A stretch of 64,000 nt of DNA from Saccharomyces uvarum (taxonomy: Eukaryota; Ascomycota; Saccharomycetes; Saccharomycetales; Saccharomycetaceae): contig OX365940.1 of NCBI GenBank assembly GCA_947243795.1, forward strand, positions 558,001-622,000, written 5' to 3'. The notes beneath the pieces were generated by a model, which made no database searches, was not told the origin of the DNA, and saw only the letters and a program-made list of their open reading frames with translations. The first letter of the stretch is position 1, and every line of letters begins with the position of its first letter. Positions 8,631 through 19,614 of this stretch are shown one piece after another. Made by a program: the position numbers and the translations under genes.

Positions 8631-11600
8631 TCACTCCAAATCCTTTAGTCTTGCTTGAATAATCTGTCTTACATCCTCTTTTTCCGCGTTTCTTGATGGA
8701 AGCTTTAGTTTCTTTGTGATTTTAGTAGTTATATTGCCACCGATATTATCTTTACTAATTTGTGGGTTTAAGGATGGTCGCTCGATCAACTTACCGCTGG
8801 GCAATACTTCATATCGTTCAGAGTTGTTTTTAGTGGAATTTCGGCTTACGATATTTTTTGGTGAATAGTCTATACTGACATTCTCTATTGAGTTAATGCT
8901 TTTATTAAGCGTACTTGTACGCGAATTAGTTCTTGATCTTGAAAGAACCTTATCCGTGTAGCGTGTCAAAGTGCTAGGATCTTTATCCCATGTCCATCCC
9001 TGCCTCATTTCACTATAAGCACCTAATTCTAATTTCTTTCTAATATCATTCTTTTGTTCCAATTCAGCAAATATATCTGAATCAGATGGCCACATCATGA
9101 CTTTGAACGTCTTGTACACTATATCCATAGTGATAGGCAATAGCGCCAACACTAAGCTAGTACACCAGAATGTAATATCTTTACCAAACTGGTTATAGAA
9201 TCCGTATGCTACGTCATAAATTTGGTCAGTTTTGTTCAGAATTGGGAGTGCACAGCACCACACTAACCAGCCTCCACAGGACAGAACGACAGAAGTAAAA
9301 GCTAACCAGTTTCTATTGTGCATTTCAACAAATTGTGATTTAACGTTGATCAACACAACAATAGCCGTAAAGTTGATAAGCCCTAGAGGATACATAGTAT
9401 TGTCAGAGAGGGAACTCATACCCCACATTACTACATTTAAAAATGTAATAATTAAAGAATTTGCAGTCGCCAAAACAACCCATTCCATGAACATCAGCAT
9501 ATTAAATCCTTGGGAGAGACGGCCATATGAATATAATTCTGGAACGGTTAGTAAAGTCATCGGCTTCAAGTCCTTTTCGAACATACCAATACACAAAACC
9601 GGTAATGATGTGAAAAGAGTATTAAACATGGACAGTGACCATGGTTCATATAACGACGAACCTGAAAACATTGTATATCTCTGGTATATTAGTTGCGTAA
9701 AATAAAACGTAATCTCTTTGTAAAATGTGCACAGCATAAATTTGGAGGTGCGAATATAGTTGTAACGGCCATGAACTAGTAATAATTTTAAAATGAACCT
9801 GAACTGTCCAATAGAGTAATCAGATACTCTAGATGCTTGCAGACCCTCTTTACCCGCTATTCCAACCCCTATATCAGCAGACTGTATCATGGCAATATCA
9901 TTCGCACCATCACCTATGGCTAGCGTCACTAAGTTCGGGTCAGTGTTCCTTATATTGGAAACCATAAGAGCTTTCTGAGAAGGTGAGGCACGACAACAAA
10001 TCACCGAGTCTGTTTTGGTACATAACTCAATGAAAACAGACATGTAAGTCGGATTTCCCTCAAACATGGCCAATGTTGCACCATCAATTACAACCACACA
10101 ATGTGCAATATTTCCGGAATCAACTTCTTGAGAAACTGCATTCATTTTTGAAATAATGTTATCATCCGTAGTAGTTAGAATTACTACAGTAGAGTAATCT
10201 TTAATCAACATACAAGAATACCCAATGTTTATGGCCGTTTCTCTTTTGTCGCCTGTCAGCATCCACATTTTTATACCTGCCCTTCTAATTTTTTCGATAG
10301 CCTCTGATACACCCTCTTGTAACTTATCTTCGATTGCGGTTACACCCAAAAGACTTAAACCGTTCTCGATTTCTGCGCCAATTTCGTCGATTTTCAGTTT
10401 TCTATCAGTCAGAGAAGTTTTGGCTTGATGGTAGCGTTTATTCCAATTCTCATAGTGCCCAATGTCAATCCATTTGTAACCATACACCAAAGTTCTTAAA
10501 CCTTCGGTTGAAAACTCGTCAATTGCTTGCAACGTTCTTTCAATAACATATTCTTCATTTAGGATTAAGTCATCATTACCTATGTATTCCAATAGTTCAG
10601 TATCGTAGTCATCTTGCAACCCTTGATTCCTTGAATCCATTACGAGGTTATTATTTGGAGAAAGTGTCTCATCTATGGAAATTCGGGGACCATATTTCTC
10701 AATTTGTTGCTTATGAAGAGACTTTCTACTTTTTTTCACAACACTGCCAATTTCCTGATCAGATTTTTTCACAGTTTCTAAAAACTGATCAATGGAATCG
10801 ATTTGTTTCTCCGGATCACGACGCCTACTATTTTTCATTGAAAGACTCCTTCTCACTGCCTGCAATGATAAACTTGCCTTTGGTGCACCGGATAAAGAAT
10901 TTCTCAAAGAGTTCCTGGCTAAAGATTCTTCATCCACCATTCTTTCCAGAGACTTTCTTTGCTGAAGAACCAGTTCTGCTTCGGCGTCTTTACGTTGTTT
11001 AGTGTTGATGCTTATGTCTGCCATTTTCTTCGCAGCCAATTCGTGATCATGTAAAAGTTCCATAATAACATTGTCAGCCCCTTTGCAAATCAAAAGTACT
11101 TGATTTGGTTGATTTGGCATACGCACAAGAACTGACATTCTTTTTCTTTGAGAATTAAAATCAATATAATCTAAGATTTCATAGTCTTCCAATATTGCTT
11201 CTCTCTCAAACCCATCAGGAAAGGTCTTAATAGTCAAAATTTCGGTATTTCTATTTAATACAATGTAACCCAAGTCTCTAGCGGCAGTTACAAGCGCTAG
11301 TTCATCTGGGGACGAAGATTGGTACTCGATAGAGTCTTCTTCTATGGACGCATTATGTTTTTTTTTGGGAAGACAAGTGTGACAAAGAGCTAGTGATAAA
11401 ATAAAAAATTTGGCCTTTTGAGAAAACAGGGCCGTCGGATGTCTCTGAATAAATTGAATTAAATCAAAAGAGCTCTTAATATTATCCGTAAAGGCCTCAG
11501 GCATTGAAATATTCGAAGCTTGTTTATTTAGTTCAACCGGATTTTCTTTGCCGAAAAGTGATCGCATACTGGGACGACCTGTATAAGTAGCCGATGAATT

Positions 11601-13601
11601 TCCTTTATACTCAACAGAATTCCTAGGTTTAGGAAAACCATCTAAAGATGGCCGAGGCCCCGTTTCAATTGATGCTCTCGAAAGCCCTAGTCGGCCGAGA
11701 ACATTTTGATCTTCAATGGAAACAACATCTACATTAGAACCGTTATGAGCTTTGGGTGGTAACCTCATATAGCTTGGATCATCTGTAACGTTTTCGTCCG
11801 AAATAGCTTCAGAGCTACTGGAATCTACATTATGCATCCAAGATGATCCACACAAAGAGAATTTTCGAAATATCATTTTATTGTCTGTCAATGTTCCCGT
11901 TTTATCACTAAAGATATACGAGACTTGCCCCAATTCTTCCAAGATTGTCGCAGTTCTAGATTCACATGGCGTATTTGTTTCTGCATGGTACATGTCAATA
12001 TCCCATTCCATCATTTTGCTCTGGACCACCTTAATAATTTCCATTGTCACGTATAAAGACAACGGAATAATCGTGTTATACATAATGATAAATGACATTA
12101 TCGTAGGTGCTACACCAGCATCTGTCTGAAATAGATACCATGCCTGATTTTGGTCGATATATTTTCTCTTACGTAAGACATGCCCAAAATAGGAAAACAG
12201 AGATATTGTTGCAACAACAAACACCATAAACACAATGATTATATTGATTTTTCTTTGTAACTTGGGTGCCTTTGTTCTTGGATTTTTTAAAGCGTTCATT
12301 CTAATTTTTGTTTCTTCACCACTAAAAATGACCATACCAACGACATTTTGAGTATTCCTCAAAATGCTCCCACGATATATCACGTTATCAGGGCCTAGTG
12401 GATACTTCATTATGGTATGATTATGCGAGTTCTTTAGCTCTAAATTGCCTTCGAAATTGTACAAGTCAATATTAGGGTCTTCCACGGTTACTTGAGCATT
12501 TATATTCGCTAACCCTGATGCAGCTTTCGTCAATTTGTTCAATTCTGGATGAGGTTGCTTACTTTTTAGGTTTGTTTCACCATCTAGCGCCATTGTTTCA
12601 ACAAAACACTCGTTATTTTCGCCATCGCATGTCAATAAAAGCAAATCTGCAGGTATCCAATCGTCCTGGGTAAGAAGTACAAAGTCACCTACACGAAGTT
12701 TCTCCCATTTTTTTTGTTGGATGTGAACATTGTACTTGTTCCCAAGAAGTTCAAAATTATTGAAATGCGTGCCTAAGGAGAGCCCTGGTGTGGAATTTTG
12801 ATCATCGTTTGAAGGTAGGTCGCTTTCCGCAGCATTTGGTTTCGTGAGGTATGCAGTCGAAGACATAACACTATTTGGTAATGCGTATACTTCTTGTGCA
12901 TCCTGAATTTCATCTTTCGCTAAGACATCCACTGGTTTATTATTTTCTTCTTTATCTAAACGGTGTCTTCTGAAATCGTCCCATGCCTCTCTTGTCATAG
13001 ATATACCCATAAACACACACAATGGAATAATGGTAGTATAAGTACCAGTTGTGGACCATCCAGGTACCATTTGTAGCACTGCCACGATGAAAAAATAGGT
13101 GTTGGCTAACTTTGAAAACTGTGCATATAATTGTCTTGGAAAGAAAGAATAAAACGTGTATCTTGATGATGTTATTTGATTGTCACAGTAGGACTTATTA
13201 AATCTTTCGTCTATTAGATGACCATCTTTTTTATTAGAGGCTCGCTTGTATTCGATTGCATTATGATCTAATATGATCGGAATATGTCTACCGTCTTTGG
13301 AATGGAACGTTCTCCTTCGATTTAGGATAGTGTCAAGTATTCTAGTAATGATGTTATAGGACGTTCCTTGATCGTTGTATTCCTCTTCTTCATACTCCAC
13401 TTCAGTAGCATAACCGCCGTTAGTCTCATCCCTGTCATCTTTATCATTATTATCGCTATTAGAAGATGCCTTGTTTTCACTAATATCTTCCAGTTCTATC
13501 TCATCATCAGTTTTTCCGCGATATTTGTCATACAAATGCTTATTGAACATTTGCGTTCGTAGCGATGAAGACCTTCTTCTTTGTCCATCAGTAATTCCCA
13601 T
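8631..13601 (-). CDS. DNF3: P4-type ATPase (phospholipid flippase) Dnf3
   Basis: The 1656-residue protein starts at the ATG of 13599-13601 (MGITDGQRRRSSSL). The frame continues 14 codons upstream to a TTG, which I reject because the ATG gives the known Dnf3 length and N-terminus. Diagnostic motifs are the actuator loop DGETNLK, the phosphorylation site DKTGTLTDNKM with the aspartate at about residue 566, and the hinge GDGANDIAMIQ. The P4 membrane topology of about ten helices is visible, two pairs before the large cytosolic loop and six segments after it. Dnf3 moves aminophospholipids to the cytosolic leaflet in the trans-Golgi and secretory vesicles with the Cdc50-family partner Crf1. Long Ser/Asn-rich insertions interrupt the nucleotide-binding region, as in S. 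cerevisiae. Confidence 0.96.
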   Translation of the reverse strand: MGITDGQRRRSSSLRTQMFNKHLYDKYRGKTDDEIELEDISENKASSNSDNNDKDDRDETNGGYATEVEYEEEEYNDQGTSYNIITRILDTILNRRRTFHSKDGRHIPIILDHNAIEYKRASNKKDGHLIDERFNKSYCDNQITSSRYTFYSFFPRQLYAQFSKLANTYFFIVAVLQMVPGWSTTGTYTTIIPLCVFMGISMTREAWDDFRRHRLDKEENNKPVDVLAKDEIQDAQEVYALPNSVMSSTAYLTKPNAAESDLPSNDDQNSTPGLSLGTHFNNFELLGNKYNVHIQQKKWEKLRVGDFVLLTQDDWIPADLLLLTCDGENNECFVETMALDGETNLKSKQPHPELNKLTKAASGLANINAQVTVEDPNIDLYNFEGNLELKNSHNHTIMKYPLGPDNVIYRGSILRNTQNVVGMVIFSGEETKIRMNALKNPRTKAPKLQRKINIIIVFMVFVVATISLFSYFGHVLRKRKYIDQNQAWYLFQTDAGVAPTIMSFIIMYNTIIPLSLYVTMEIIKVVQSKMMEWDIDMYHAETNTPCESRTATILEELGQVSYIFSDKTGTLTDNKMIFRKFSLCGSSWMHNVDSSSSEAISDENVTDDPSYMRLPPKAHNGSNVDVVSIEDQNVLGRLGLSRASIETGPRPSLDGFPKPRNSVEYKGNSSATYTGRPSMRSLFGKENPVELNKQASNISMPEAFTDNIKSSFDLIQFIQRHPTALFSQKAKFFILSLALCHTCLPKKKHNASIEEDSIEYQSSSPDELALVTAARDLGYIVLNRNTEILTIKTFPDGFEREAILEDYEILDYIDFNSQRKRMSVLVRMPNQPNQVLLICKGADNVIMELLHDHELAAKKMADISINTKQRKDAEAELVLQQRKSLERMVDEESLARNSLRNSLSGAPKASLSLQAVRRSLSMKNSRRRDPEKQIDSIDQFLETVKKSDQEIGSVVKKSRKSLHKQQIEKYGPRISIDETLSPNNNLVMDSRNQGLQDDYDTELLEYIGNDDLILNEEYVIERTLQAIDEFSTEGLRTLVYGYKWIDIGHYENWNKRYHQAKTSLTDRKLKIDEIGAEIENGLSLLGVTAIEDKLQEGVSEAIEKIRRAGIKMWMLTGDKRETAINIGYSCMLIKDYSTVVILTTTDDNIISKMNAVSQEVDSGNIAHCVVVIDGATLAMFEGNPTYMSVFIELCTKTDSVICCRASPSQKALMVSNIRNTDPNLVTLAIGDGANDIAMIQSADIGVGIAGKEGLQASRVSDYSIGQFRFILKLLLVHGRYNYIRTSKFMLCTFYKEITFYFTQLIYQRYTMFSGSSLYEPWSLSMFNTLFTSLPVLCIGMFEKDLKPMTLLTVPELYSYGRLSQGFNMLMFMEWVVLATANSLIITFLNVVMWGMSSLSDNTMYPLGLINFTAIVVLINVKSQFVEMHNRNWLAFTSVVLSCGGWLVWCCALPILNKTDQIYDVAYGFYNQFGKDITFWCTSLVLALLPITMDIVYKTFKVMMWPSDSDIFAELEQKNDIRKKLELGAYSEMRQGWTWDKDPSTLTRYTDKVLSRSRTNSRTSTLNKSINSIENVSIDYSPKNIVSRNSTKNNSERYEVLPSGKLIERPSLNPQISKDNIGGNITTKITKKLKLPSRNAEKEDVRQIIQARLKDLE

Positions 13602-13950
13602 AGTAAGCTTTAACAAAAAAATAGGCGAACTTGTTTGCTCCAATTAATATCTTCACCTCTGCGATATGGGAGCTGTATGTATGCAACAAAAAAGAGCTAA
13701 ATAAACTGAAGCAGCAAATAGTAAAAGCACGGAAGAAAAGTCCTTCAAAAAGCAGTCGGATAGATTAATAGTTGCTCTATTTCCTTAGCTATACTATAGC
13801 ATTAGATTGTTGCTTTGTTTATTATTCGCTTATTCAAAGCACTTAACAAGCTGGGGTCGGAAATCACCCGGCTGCACAGCCTCTTAGATTTGTTGCATAA
13901 TGAAAAACACGTAATCAATTGTTTCAAGTGTACGTACTACGATGTATATG
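13602..13950. promoter_or_regulatory. DNF3 upstream region and INP2 3' flank
   Basis: This 349-bp gap holds the presumed DNF3 promoter next to its ATG and the INP2 termination signals at its far end. I see no gene and no clear factor-binding motif. It is AT-rich near DNF3 and has a more GC-rich patch around 13850-13880. Confidence 0.4.
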
Positions 13951-16086
13951 TTACGAATTTTTTCCTAATAGTTCCTCCAGTTCATATAAAAAGGGAATAG
14001 TTTCTTCTGATGATAGTTTGTACTTACTGAGAGACCCGCTCTCTAAGACGACTTTTTTTTTTAGTGATTCTTGAAAGCCAAACTCCTTTTGAATGGAAGA
14101 TCGGGCGTTTCTTAACAACTCGAACGATTTTGCAGTTCGTAGTCTTTCCCTGCCTTCACGGTTTTCCCGGGCTAGTTTTAGAATTCTTTCATCCAGTTTA
14201 CGTCGCAATTCGTTGTCAGAGAGCTGCTTGAAATCTGCCCTCTTGCAAGTCAAAGTTCCTGTGAAGTCTACCGGGTGGTATTTGTCTACATCAGCACCAG
14301 CTTTGTAAGACCTCTCGTCGGAAGCATAGTCTTCATTGTTTTCTAATTCTGTGTCATTTTCAAACGATTCATTTTCCGATTCATTGACATCTATAAACTC
14401 GACTTTTCTTTCTAAATAAAGCCTCCGTACCGATAAAGAAGATGGTGAGACCTTTCTACCTTTGAGGATATCCAGACGAAAACCATGGTTGGATGTGTTG
14501 GTTACCGGTGCCTTTTTTCCACTCTCGATATCATTATTTGTACATATTTTCGAGGCCTTCCAGAAGGCTATTAGCTCTTCCAATTTGCTTTGAATGGTAT
14601 TCTTATCATTCTCTGTTATTCCATTTTGAATATCGATAGCCAGTATATCGTTCTCGATCATTTTCAAGTGGTTTAATGCTTGGAGCACTTGATCACTTTT
14701 TAGACAGGAGTACAAATTGCTTTTTTCACCGCCATCATTTGGTAATAGTTCTTCAGAAAGAGCATACAATGTGTGTTTATGGTCGTTTAATGACATCAAG
14801 ACTGCCGAAAGTAGCGGATGCAAATCTTTTAAAAGGTTAGTTATATTCTGAAATGTGTCTATTAAGTTAGTTTGTTTGTTTTGCTGCACTTTCACCATGT
14901 AGTCAGGAAATATTTTGCTCAATGCATTTCGGATACTTGAATTTGAAATACTAGTGTCCCCTGTCGTAGCCAAAGAGAGTAAACAACAAAGCATGAACTT
15001 CTTCAACATCTTTAGCCGGCAAAGTTTACCATCAAGATCTTTAATTGAAAGAGTTGTATTATAATAAAGACTTGATATGTCAATACCATATATTCCACAG
15101 TATTTCGAAAGCTCGCTCGTATCACTTGAGATGACGATATCACCGATAACCGTTTTGAGTTTATAGAATAGCGCGTCACTTGAGAATATTAAAAGTTCTT
15201 CTATCATAGATGAGTATCCTTCGGTGTCTGAAATACAGTTTACTTTCGATGTGGCCCTAGAATTTTTTATTTCTTTGTATCGTAAATGATATTTGTGAAT
15301 CATTACATCCACTTGTTGTAAGGATTTAAGCATTTTTTGTACCTCTACTAAAGTTTTATAGAAAATCAAATGGTTTCGAAAGTACTCTTGTTGCATTGAT
15401 AAATATACTGCGATGAGTATTGGAGCTACAACTCTTTTCAAACTTGGGTCATTTTTCTCTCTACTACATTTTTTTAGCTGTCTAAGGATTCTATAAGAGG
15501 TAAGCATCACGGAAAGATAATTGAAAGTTCGTTTAAAGTACATCTTTTTGTTCTCCACTACCGCCAATTTACCATATTTTGTGGCCATAAAGGCTCCGGA
15601 GCTGAGCGGAACCTTCTTTAGTATAGCTGAGCTCTCACGGAAATTCATAATTGACTGATTGATATGTAATGATAACCTATAACGGTTCAGATCGTTTAGG
15701 AAATGGGAAGTAATGATTGAATATTGATATTCTTCGAAGAATCGATGTATCAAGCCAAATGGTGGTTGCAGGAAAATTTTTGAAATAATGTCATCCAAAT
15801 TAAAGTGTCTAGTTGGAATTTTAATACTTATAGGTTCGAAGATGCGGCCATTCGATCCGATAACTGTTGGTGAGTAGTCATGTAATACGCTCCGGCTGCT
15901 CAGTTGAGAAGGCTTTCGCCATGTAGAATAAAATTCCTGATGGTTGCCTTCGCTGATCCCCACTATGGTATCTCTATCAAGAGTTGAACTGGAGCTCATA
16001 AATCCATCCTCTTCGTCTGATTTCAATTTCGAAAAAATTTGTAAACCAGGAATTTGTAAAAGAGGTGAACGAGAGCTTCTTGCCAT
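13951..16086 (-). CDS. INP2: Peroxisome inheritance factor Inp2
   Basis: The 711-residue protein is the peroxisomal receptor for the type V myosin Myo2, which carries peroxisomes into the bud. The start MARSSRSPLLQIPGLQ and the length (about 705 in S. cerevisiae) fit. The body is largely helical with moderate hydrophobic stretches (for example RVVAPILIAVYLSM near residue 225). The C-terminal third is acidic and then coiled-coil-like (DNELRRKLDERILKLAREN), a region compatible with motor binding. No enzyme motif is present. The assignment rests on recognised sequence plus position between DNF3 and MSS11. Confidence 0.92.
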   Translation of the reverse strand: MARSSRSPLLQIPGLQIFSKLKSDEEDGFMSSSSTLDRDTIVGISEGNHQEFYSTWRKPSQLSSRSVLHDYSPTVIGSNGRIFEPISIKIPTRHFNLDDIISKIFLQPPFGLIHRFFEEYQYSIITSHFLNDLNRYRLSLHINQSIMNFRESSAILKKVPLSSGAFMATKYGKLAVVENKKMYFKRTFNYLSVMLTSYRILRQLKKCSREKNDPSLKRVVAPILIAVYLSMQQEYFRNHLIFYKTLVEVQKMLKSLQQVDVMIHKYHLRYKEIKNSRATSKVNCISDTEGYSSMIEELLIFSSDALFYKLKTVIGDIVISSDTSELSKYCGIYGIDISSLYYNTTLSIKDLDGKLCRLKMLKKFMLCCLLSLATTGDTSISNSSIRNALSKIFPDYMVKVQQNKQTNLIDTFQNITNLLKDLHPLLSAVLMSLNDHKHTLYALSEELLPNDGGEKSNLYSCLKSDQVLQALNHLKMIENDILAIDIQNGITENDKNTIQSKLEELIAFWKASKICTNNDIESGKKAPVTNTSNHGFRLDILKGRKVSPSSLSVRRLYLERKVEFIDVNESENESFENDTELENNEDYASDERSYKAGADVDKYHPVDFTGTLTCKRADFKQLSDNELRRKLDERILKLARENREGRERLRTAKSFELLRNARSSIQKEFGFQESLKKKVVLESGSLSKYKLSSEETIPFLYELEELLGKNS

Positions 16087-16338
16087 TCTTAAATCAAATC
16101 AACAAAACCTCCACAAATAAGTGACAACTTCGCAGATATGAAAATTAAATGTTTTAATCAGTTATAAAAGCTGTGAGTTTTCGACCTTCGGAAAGTGTAT
16201 AGTTGGCTATATGCCTCAAAAATATAAACTAATCTACAACACTTCCAGTGGAAACGATTTATTTTATTTGTCTTCAGATCAGCAAATGTTTGTTTACATT
16301 TCAGTATTTTTTTCGGGCAAATAGTTCAAAAAAATATT

Positions 16339-16412
16339 TGATTTCGCCCAGGATCGAACTGGGGACGTTCTGCGTGTTAAGCAGATGCCATAACCGACTA
16401 GACCACGAAACC
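16339..16412 (-). tRNA. tV(AAC): tRNA-Val (AAC)
   Basis: This is a 74-nt cloverleaf on the minus strand. The acceptor GGTTTCG pairs with CGAAATC and ends in discriminator A. The D arm contains GGTCTAGTCGGTTATGGC, the anticodon loop is TTAACAC (anticodon AAC), and the T arm CCCAGTTCGATCCTGGG pairs perfectly. There is no intron. A run of A at 16328-16334 on the plus strand supplies the Pol III T-run terminator. The sequence agrees with the common yeast Val tRNA. Confidence 0.96.
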
Positions 16413-17016
16413 GAACTTTTGTAATTTCCCTTGCTCATAAAATCTTACAGTTCGCCTAAACCAAAACTATTCTTAATGAATAGTGGACGCTTGATGATAA
16501 GGTGTTTACTAGCCAATCAGGTTAATTTTCTCTGCTTTACAAGGTGATTTCAACAGGGTTGACGATTGTCTTGCAAGAGGGTTACTGAATGCTAGATGCA
16601 GTGTTTTTTATTGAATATATAGTCAGTCAACTCTCCATTACACTTCATTAAATTTAAAATAACTAAAATGATATACTAGCATACTCTAATATTGACTTCT
16701 ATTCGTTGTTATTTTGAGCCTAGACAGGACATAAACGTTTAGCAGTTCTCTATCACCGTCATATCTGGATTTCAGAGGGAACAGTCAAGTTGATAATATG
16801 CACAATATTATATCTCTTCTGAATAATGATGAGAATTTCAAATCACAGTCTTTATTGCAACGCTTATGATAGGGTCTTATGTAAATCAAACAAGAAGTGT
16901 TGATAATATGCATCGCATACATACTACGAATACGAAAAAGCACATCCTATCAGGCAAAACTGATATGGTAAGACCATACCAGTAATAGAAAAGAACTTGA
17001 TCAACCCTGTTAATGT
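16413..17016. other. Intergenic region with a short direct repeat, 604 bp
   Basis: No gene was found between tRNA-Val and the MSS11 stop. The 14-mer GTTGATAATATGCA occurs twice, at 16789-16802 and 16899-16912, exactly 110 bp apart and in the same orientation. No LTR ends could be recognised. The region lies upstream of the tRNA, where Ty elements like to insert, so decayed mobile DNA is possible but not shown. Confidence 0.45.
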
Positions 17017-18298
17017 CTAATCATCCATTAAATCGGGAGAAAAGTCACCCATGTTGAAGAAGTCAAAATTTTCTGCATCTATAGCAAAGGAACCGTTGGG
17101 TTGCTGGTGTGAGTCGGCATTGTGCGTTTTTGTGATGTCTTTTCCGCTATTTTCAGCCTTTGGAATAACGTTAATAAAGTTAGCATTTGCTAGATCACCA
17201 GTTTGCTCGAGCTTCTTAGATTTCGAGTTTTTTTGGGCGGCAGTACTTTTCCTTGCTTCCTTAACTTTCGGCTTACTTACTCGCTGCTTCCGTTTCGGTT
17301 GTATAGTAGCAGTTATATTGGGAGTCGTGCTAGAGCTTGAAGTATGTTTCGAAGACGATTGCGAGACCGTGGTTGTGTTACTGTTGCTATGTGAGGGTGG
17401 GAAAACAACAGTAGGATCATTCTGTGGTATAGAAGCATTAGCTTTGTACTGCTGTGGTACATGAAATTGTTGTTGTGGTGTGTACGCATGCATTCCGGGA
17501 GTAGCGTTTTGATATAAAGGCTGCATATTAACCATGGGGTTTGGACCAAGCTGGCTAGTCTGTCTTATGGCTGTATTGTCCATGCCAGGGGGGCCCATAG
17601 TCCCTCCTTGCAATGGGACGTTGTTATTATTAGGCGGTATACGACTAACCTCGGAAGGAAAACTGCCATTTTGTAATTGTTGACTAGCAGCCATTCTTTG
17701 TATCATCATATGCATATACTGCTGTTGAGAAGTTAGGTCGTTCATAACTGGGTTTGCAGCAGCATTCTGATCATTTATTTGCTGAGGAATTGATTTCATT
17801 TTATTGAATCGCGCCCGTATACGTTCTTGCAACATACTATTATAATTTGTAATGGTATCATTAATAAGGGTGTTTTCTTCACCGGTATTACTTCGCGCAT
17901 TTGGCTGGTAGTTTGGGTTTCCTGCATTTTGTTGTAGTGAATTTTGCTGCAATGCTTGTTGTTGAAGAAATAATTTCATTGCGCTAGTGTCATCAAACCT
18001 AGCAGATCTACTTTGTTGGAAAGATGGCGCTTGTCCTTGATTTTGATGTTGTAATTGATACTGAAAGAATCGTTGTTGATCAGGGAACATTGATGGCTGA
18101 TTTTGTGAAGCGAACTGCTGATTCGTAGGAGGTATTGAAGGCATTATGCCAGTTGGATGAGAATTTTCTACAGGACCTGATACTGGAATGTGAGGGACTA
18201 TTTGAGGATTTATAATAGCATATGGGGTCTGTTGCCGTTGCTGCTGTTGCTGTTGTTGCCTTTGCTGCTGTTGTTGCTGTTGCTGTTGTTGCTGTTGC

Positions 18299-18378
<80 letters not shown>

Positions 18379-18487
18379 ATGTTGCTGTTGCTGTTGCTGT
18401 TGTTGCTGTTGCTGTTGTTGCTGTTGCTGTTGTTGTTGCTGTTGCTGTTGTTGCTGTTGTTGCTGTTGCTGTTGTTGCTGTTGCTGT

Positions 18488-18522
<35 letters not shown>

Positions 18523-19614
18523 TTGCTGTTGCTGTTGCTGTTGCTGTTGTAGTTGCTGTTGTAGTTGCTGTTGTGACTGAGGTTGAGGTTGTGGTTGTGG
18601 TTGAGGTTGTGGTTGAGGTTGAGGTTGTGGTTGTGATTGGGGTTGTGGTTGGGGTTGTGGTTGGGGTTGTGGTTGGGGTTGTGATTGGGGTTGCGGCTCT
18701 GATTGAGGTTGAGGTTGAGGTTGAGGTTGTGATTGAGGTTGAGGTTGAGGTTGCGGTTGCGGTTGCACTTGCGGTTGCGGTTGCACTTGCGGTTGCAGTT
18801 GTTGTGGTGGTGAATGCGAATCATTAAAATGTCCTTGCAGGTTGAAAACTGCGTATTGCTGTGCCGTAATCTCGTTATTTGTATTATCGGCTGCAAAGTT
18901 ACTGTTGTTGGGTTTATCGTAATTACCGGCAGGTTTTGATATAAATCTTTCTGGCACATTTCGATTGACTTGGTCATTCAAGTTAACGTTGTTTCCATCG
19001 TTGAGCCTAAAGTTTTCCTCCGTTGCTGGGAAGCTATTCTGAGTTGGCGGGACCATATTTGACGGGATATTTGAGAATTGTGGGGATATATTAGATTTCG
19101 CATTAACTGGTAAGATTGGAACTATTCTCTCTCTTAAGAGGTCGTGACTCTGGTCGTGGCCGGATTCGAGATCACCGTTATACAAAGATTGGAAAATTTC
19201 CCACCATTCCAGTAAAAACGTGTCTTTGGCGTCCATCAGCATTTTCGAGGGTAATAATCCATCCTTGGCAACAATATCACCTTTAGAAGCAACGTTCATT
19301 AAGCCGTGCTTTAAATTTGAATTTAGGTTATTTGTTTGACCTAAGGGGGACCCGTTCATTCTCGATAAAGGAAGGTCAGCCTCGTTTAAAAATTTTGTAG
19401 CAGAGTTCCAGTAATTGTTTTTAATCAAGTAATTATAGATGTGGGCGTATAGTAACTGCTTGGAATTCTTCGCCATTGCATCCGAGACAAAAACTGGAGA
19501 ATCTCCATCAAATTGCACGGGGTCGTGGCCATTCAGGCCTTTATTATTTGGAGCCGAACCAAATTCAATATTATCAGAGCGCTCATTCGTATTTATATTG
19601 GATGTTTTATCCAT
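17017..19614 (-). CDS. MSS11: Transcription factor Mss11 (filamentous growth, FLO11 activation)
   Basis: The protein has 865 residues from the ATG at 19612-19614 (MDKTSNINTNERSDN); a GTG five codons upstream was rejected. Mss11 works with Flo8 to activate FLO11 and STA genes in invasive and pseudohyphal growth. A LisH-like dimerisation segment lies near residues 50-80 (LLYAHIYNYLIKNNYW). Next come Asn/Ser-rich sequence, a Pro-Gln repeat (about 268-345) and a long, nearly pure Gln tract (about 346-462). The second half is Gln/Asn-rich, with a basic patch (KRKQRVSKPKVKEARK) and an acidic, aromatic C-terminus (FDFFNMGDFSPDLMDD) that resembles an activation domain. The protein is about 100 residues longer than the S. 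cerevisiae form (about 758), mostly because of the repeats. Confidence 0.95.
18231..18575 (-). repeat. Glutamine-codon tract (CAA/CAG) in MSS11
   Basis: Nearly every codon here is CAA or CAG on the coding strand, broken only by a few His, Arg and Leu codons. A pure run of 23 CAA codons occupies 18301-18369, and the rest alternates CAA and CAG. Such tracts change length by slippage and unequal exchange, and the encoded Gln repeat is known to vary in yeast transcription factors. Confidence 0.95.
18576..18812 (-). repeat. Pro-Gln dipeptide repeat in MSS11
   Basis: The coding strand repeats CCN-CAR dipeptides about forty times, with occasional Ser, Val or Glu replacing a residue. It directly precedes the poly-Gln tract in the protein. 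I remember only a short PQ segment in S. cerevisiae Mss11, so this block appears expanded in this lineage. Confidence 0.9.

Noticed and set aside
9232-9705. 157-codon frame opposite DNF3.
   Set aside because: It lies wholly antisense to a conserved enzyme and shows no domain.
13602-13643. Fourteen-codon N-terminal extension of DNF3.
   Set aside because: It begins with TTG, and the ATG at 13601 gives the expected Dnf3 N-terminus.
18190-18977. Long open frames of poly-Leu, poly-Val and Asn/Ser type on both strands across MSS11.
   Set aside because: They are other-frame readings of the CAA/CAG and CCN-CAR repeats; a trinucleotide repeat keeps all frames open.
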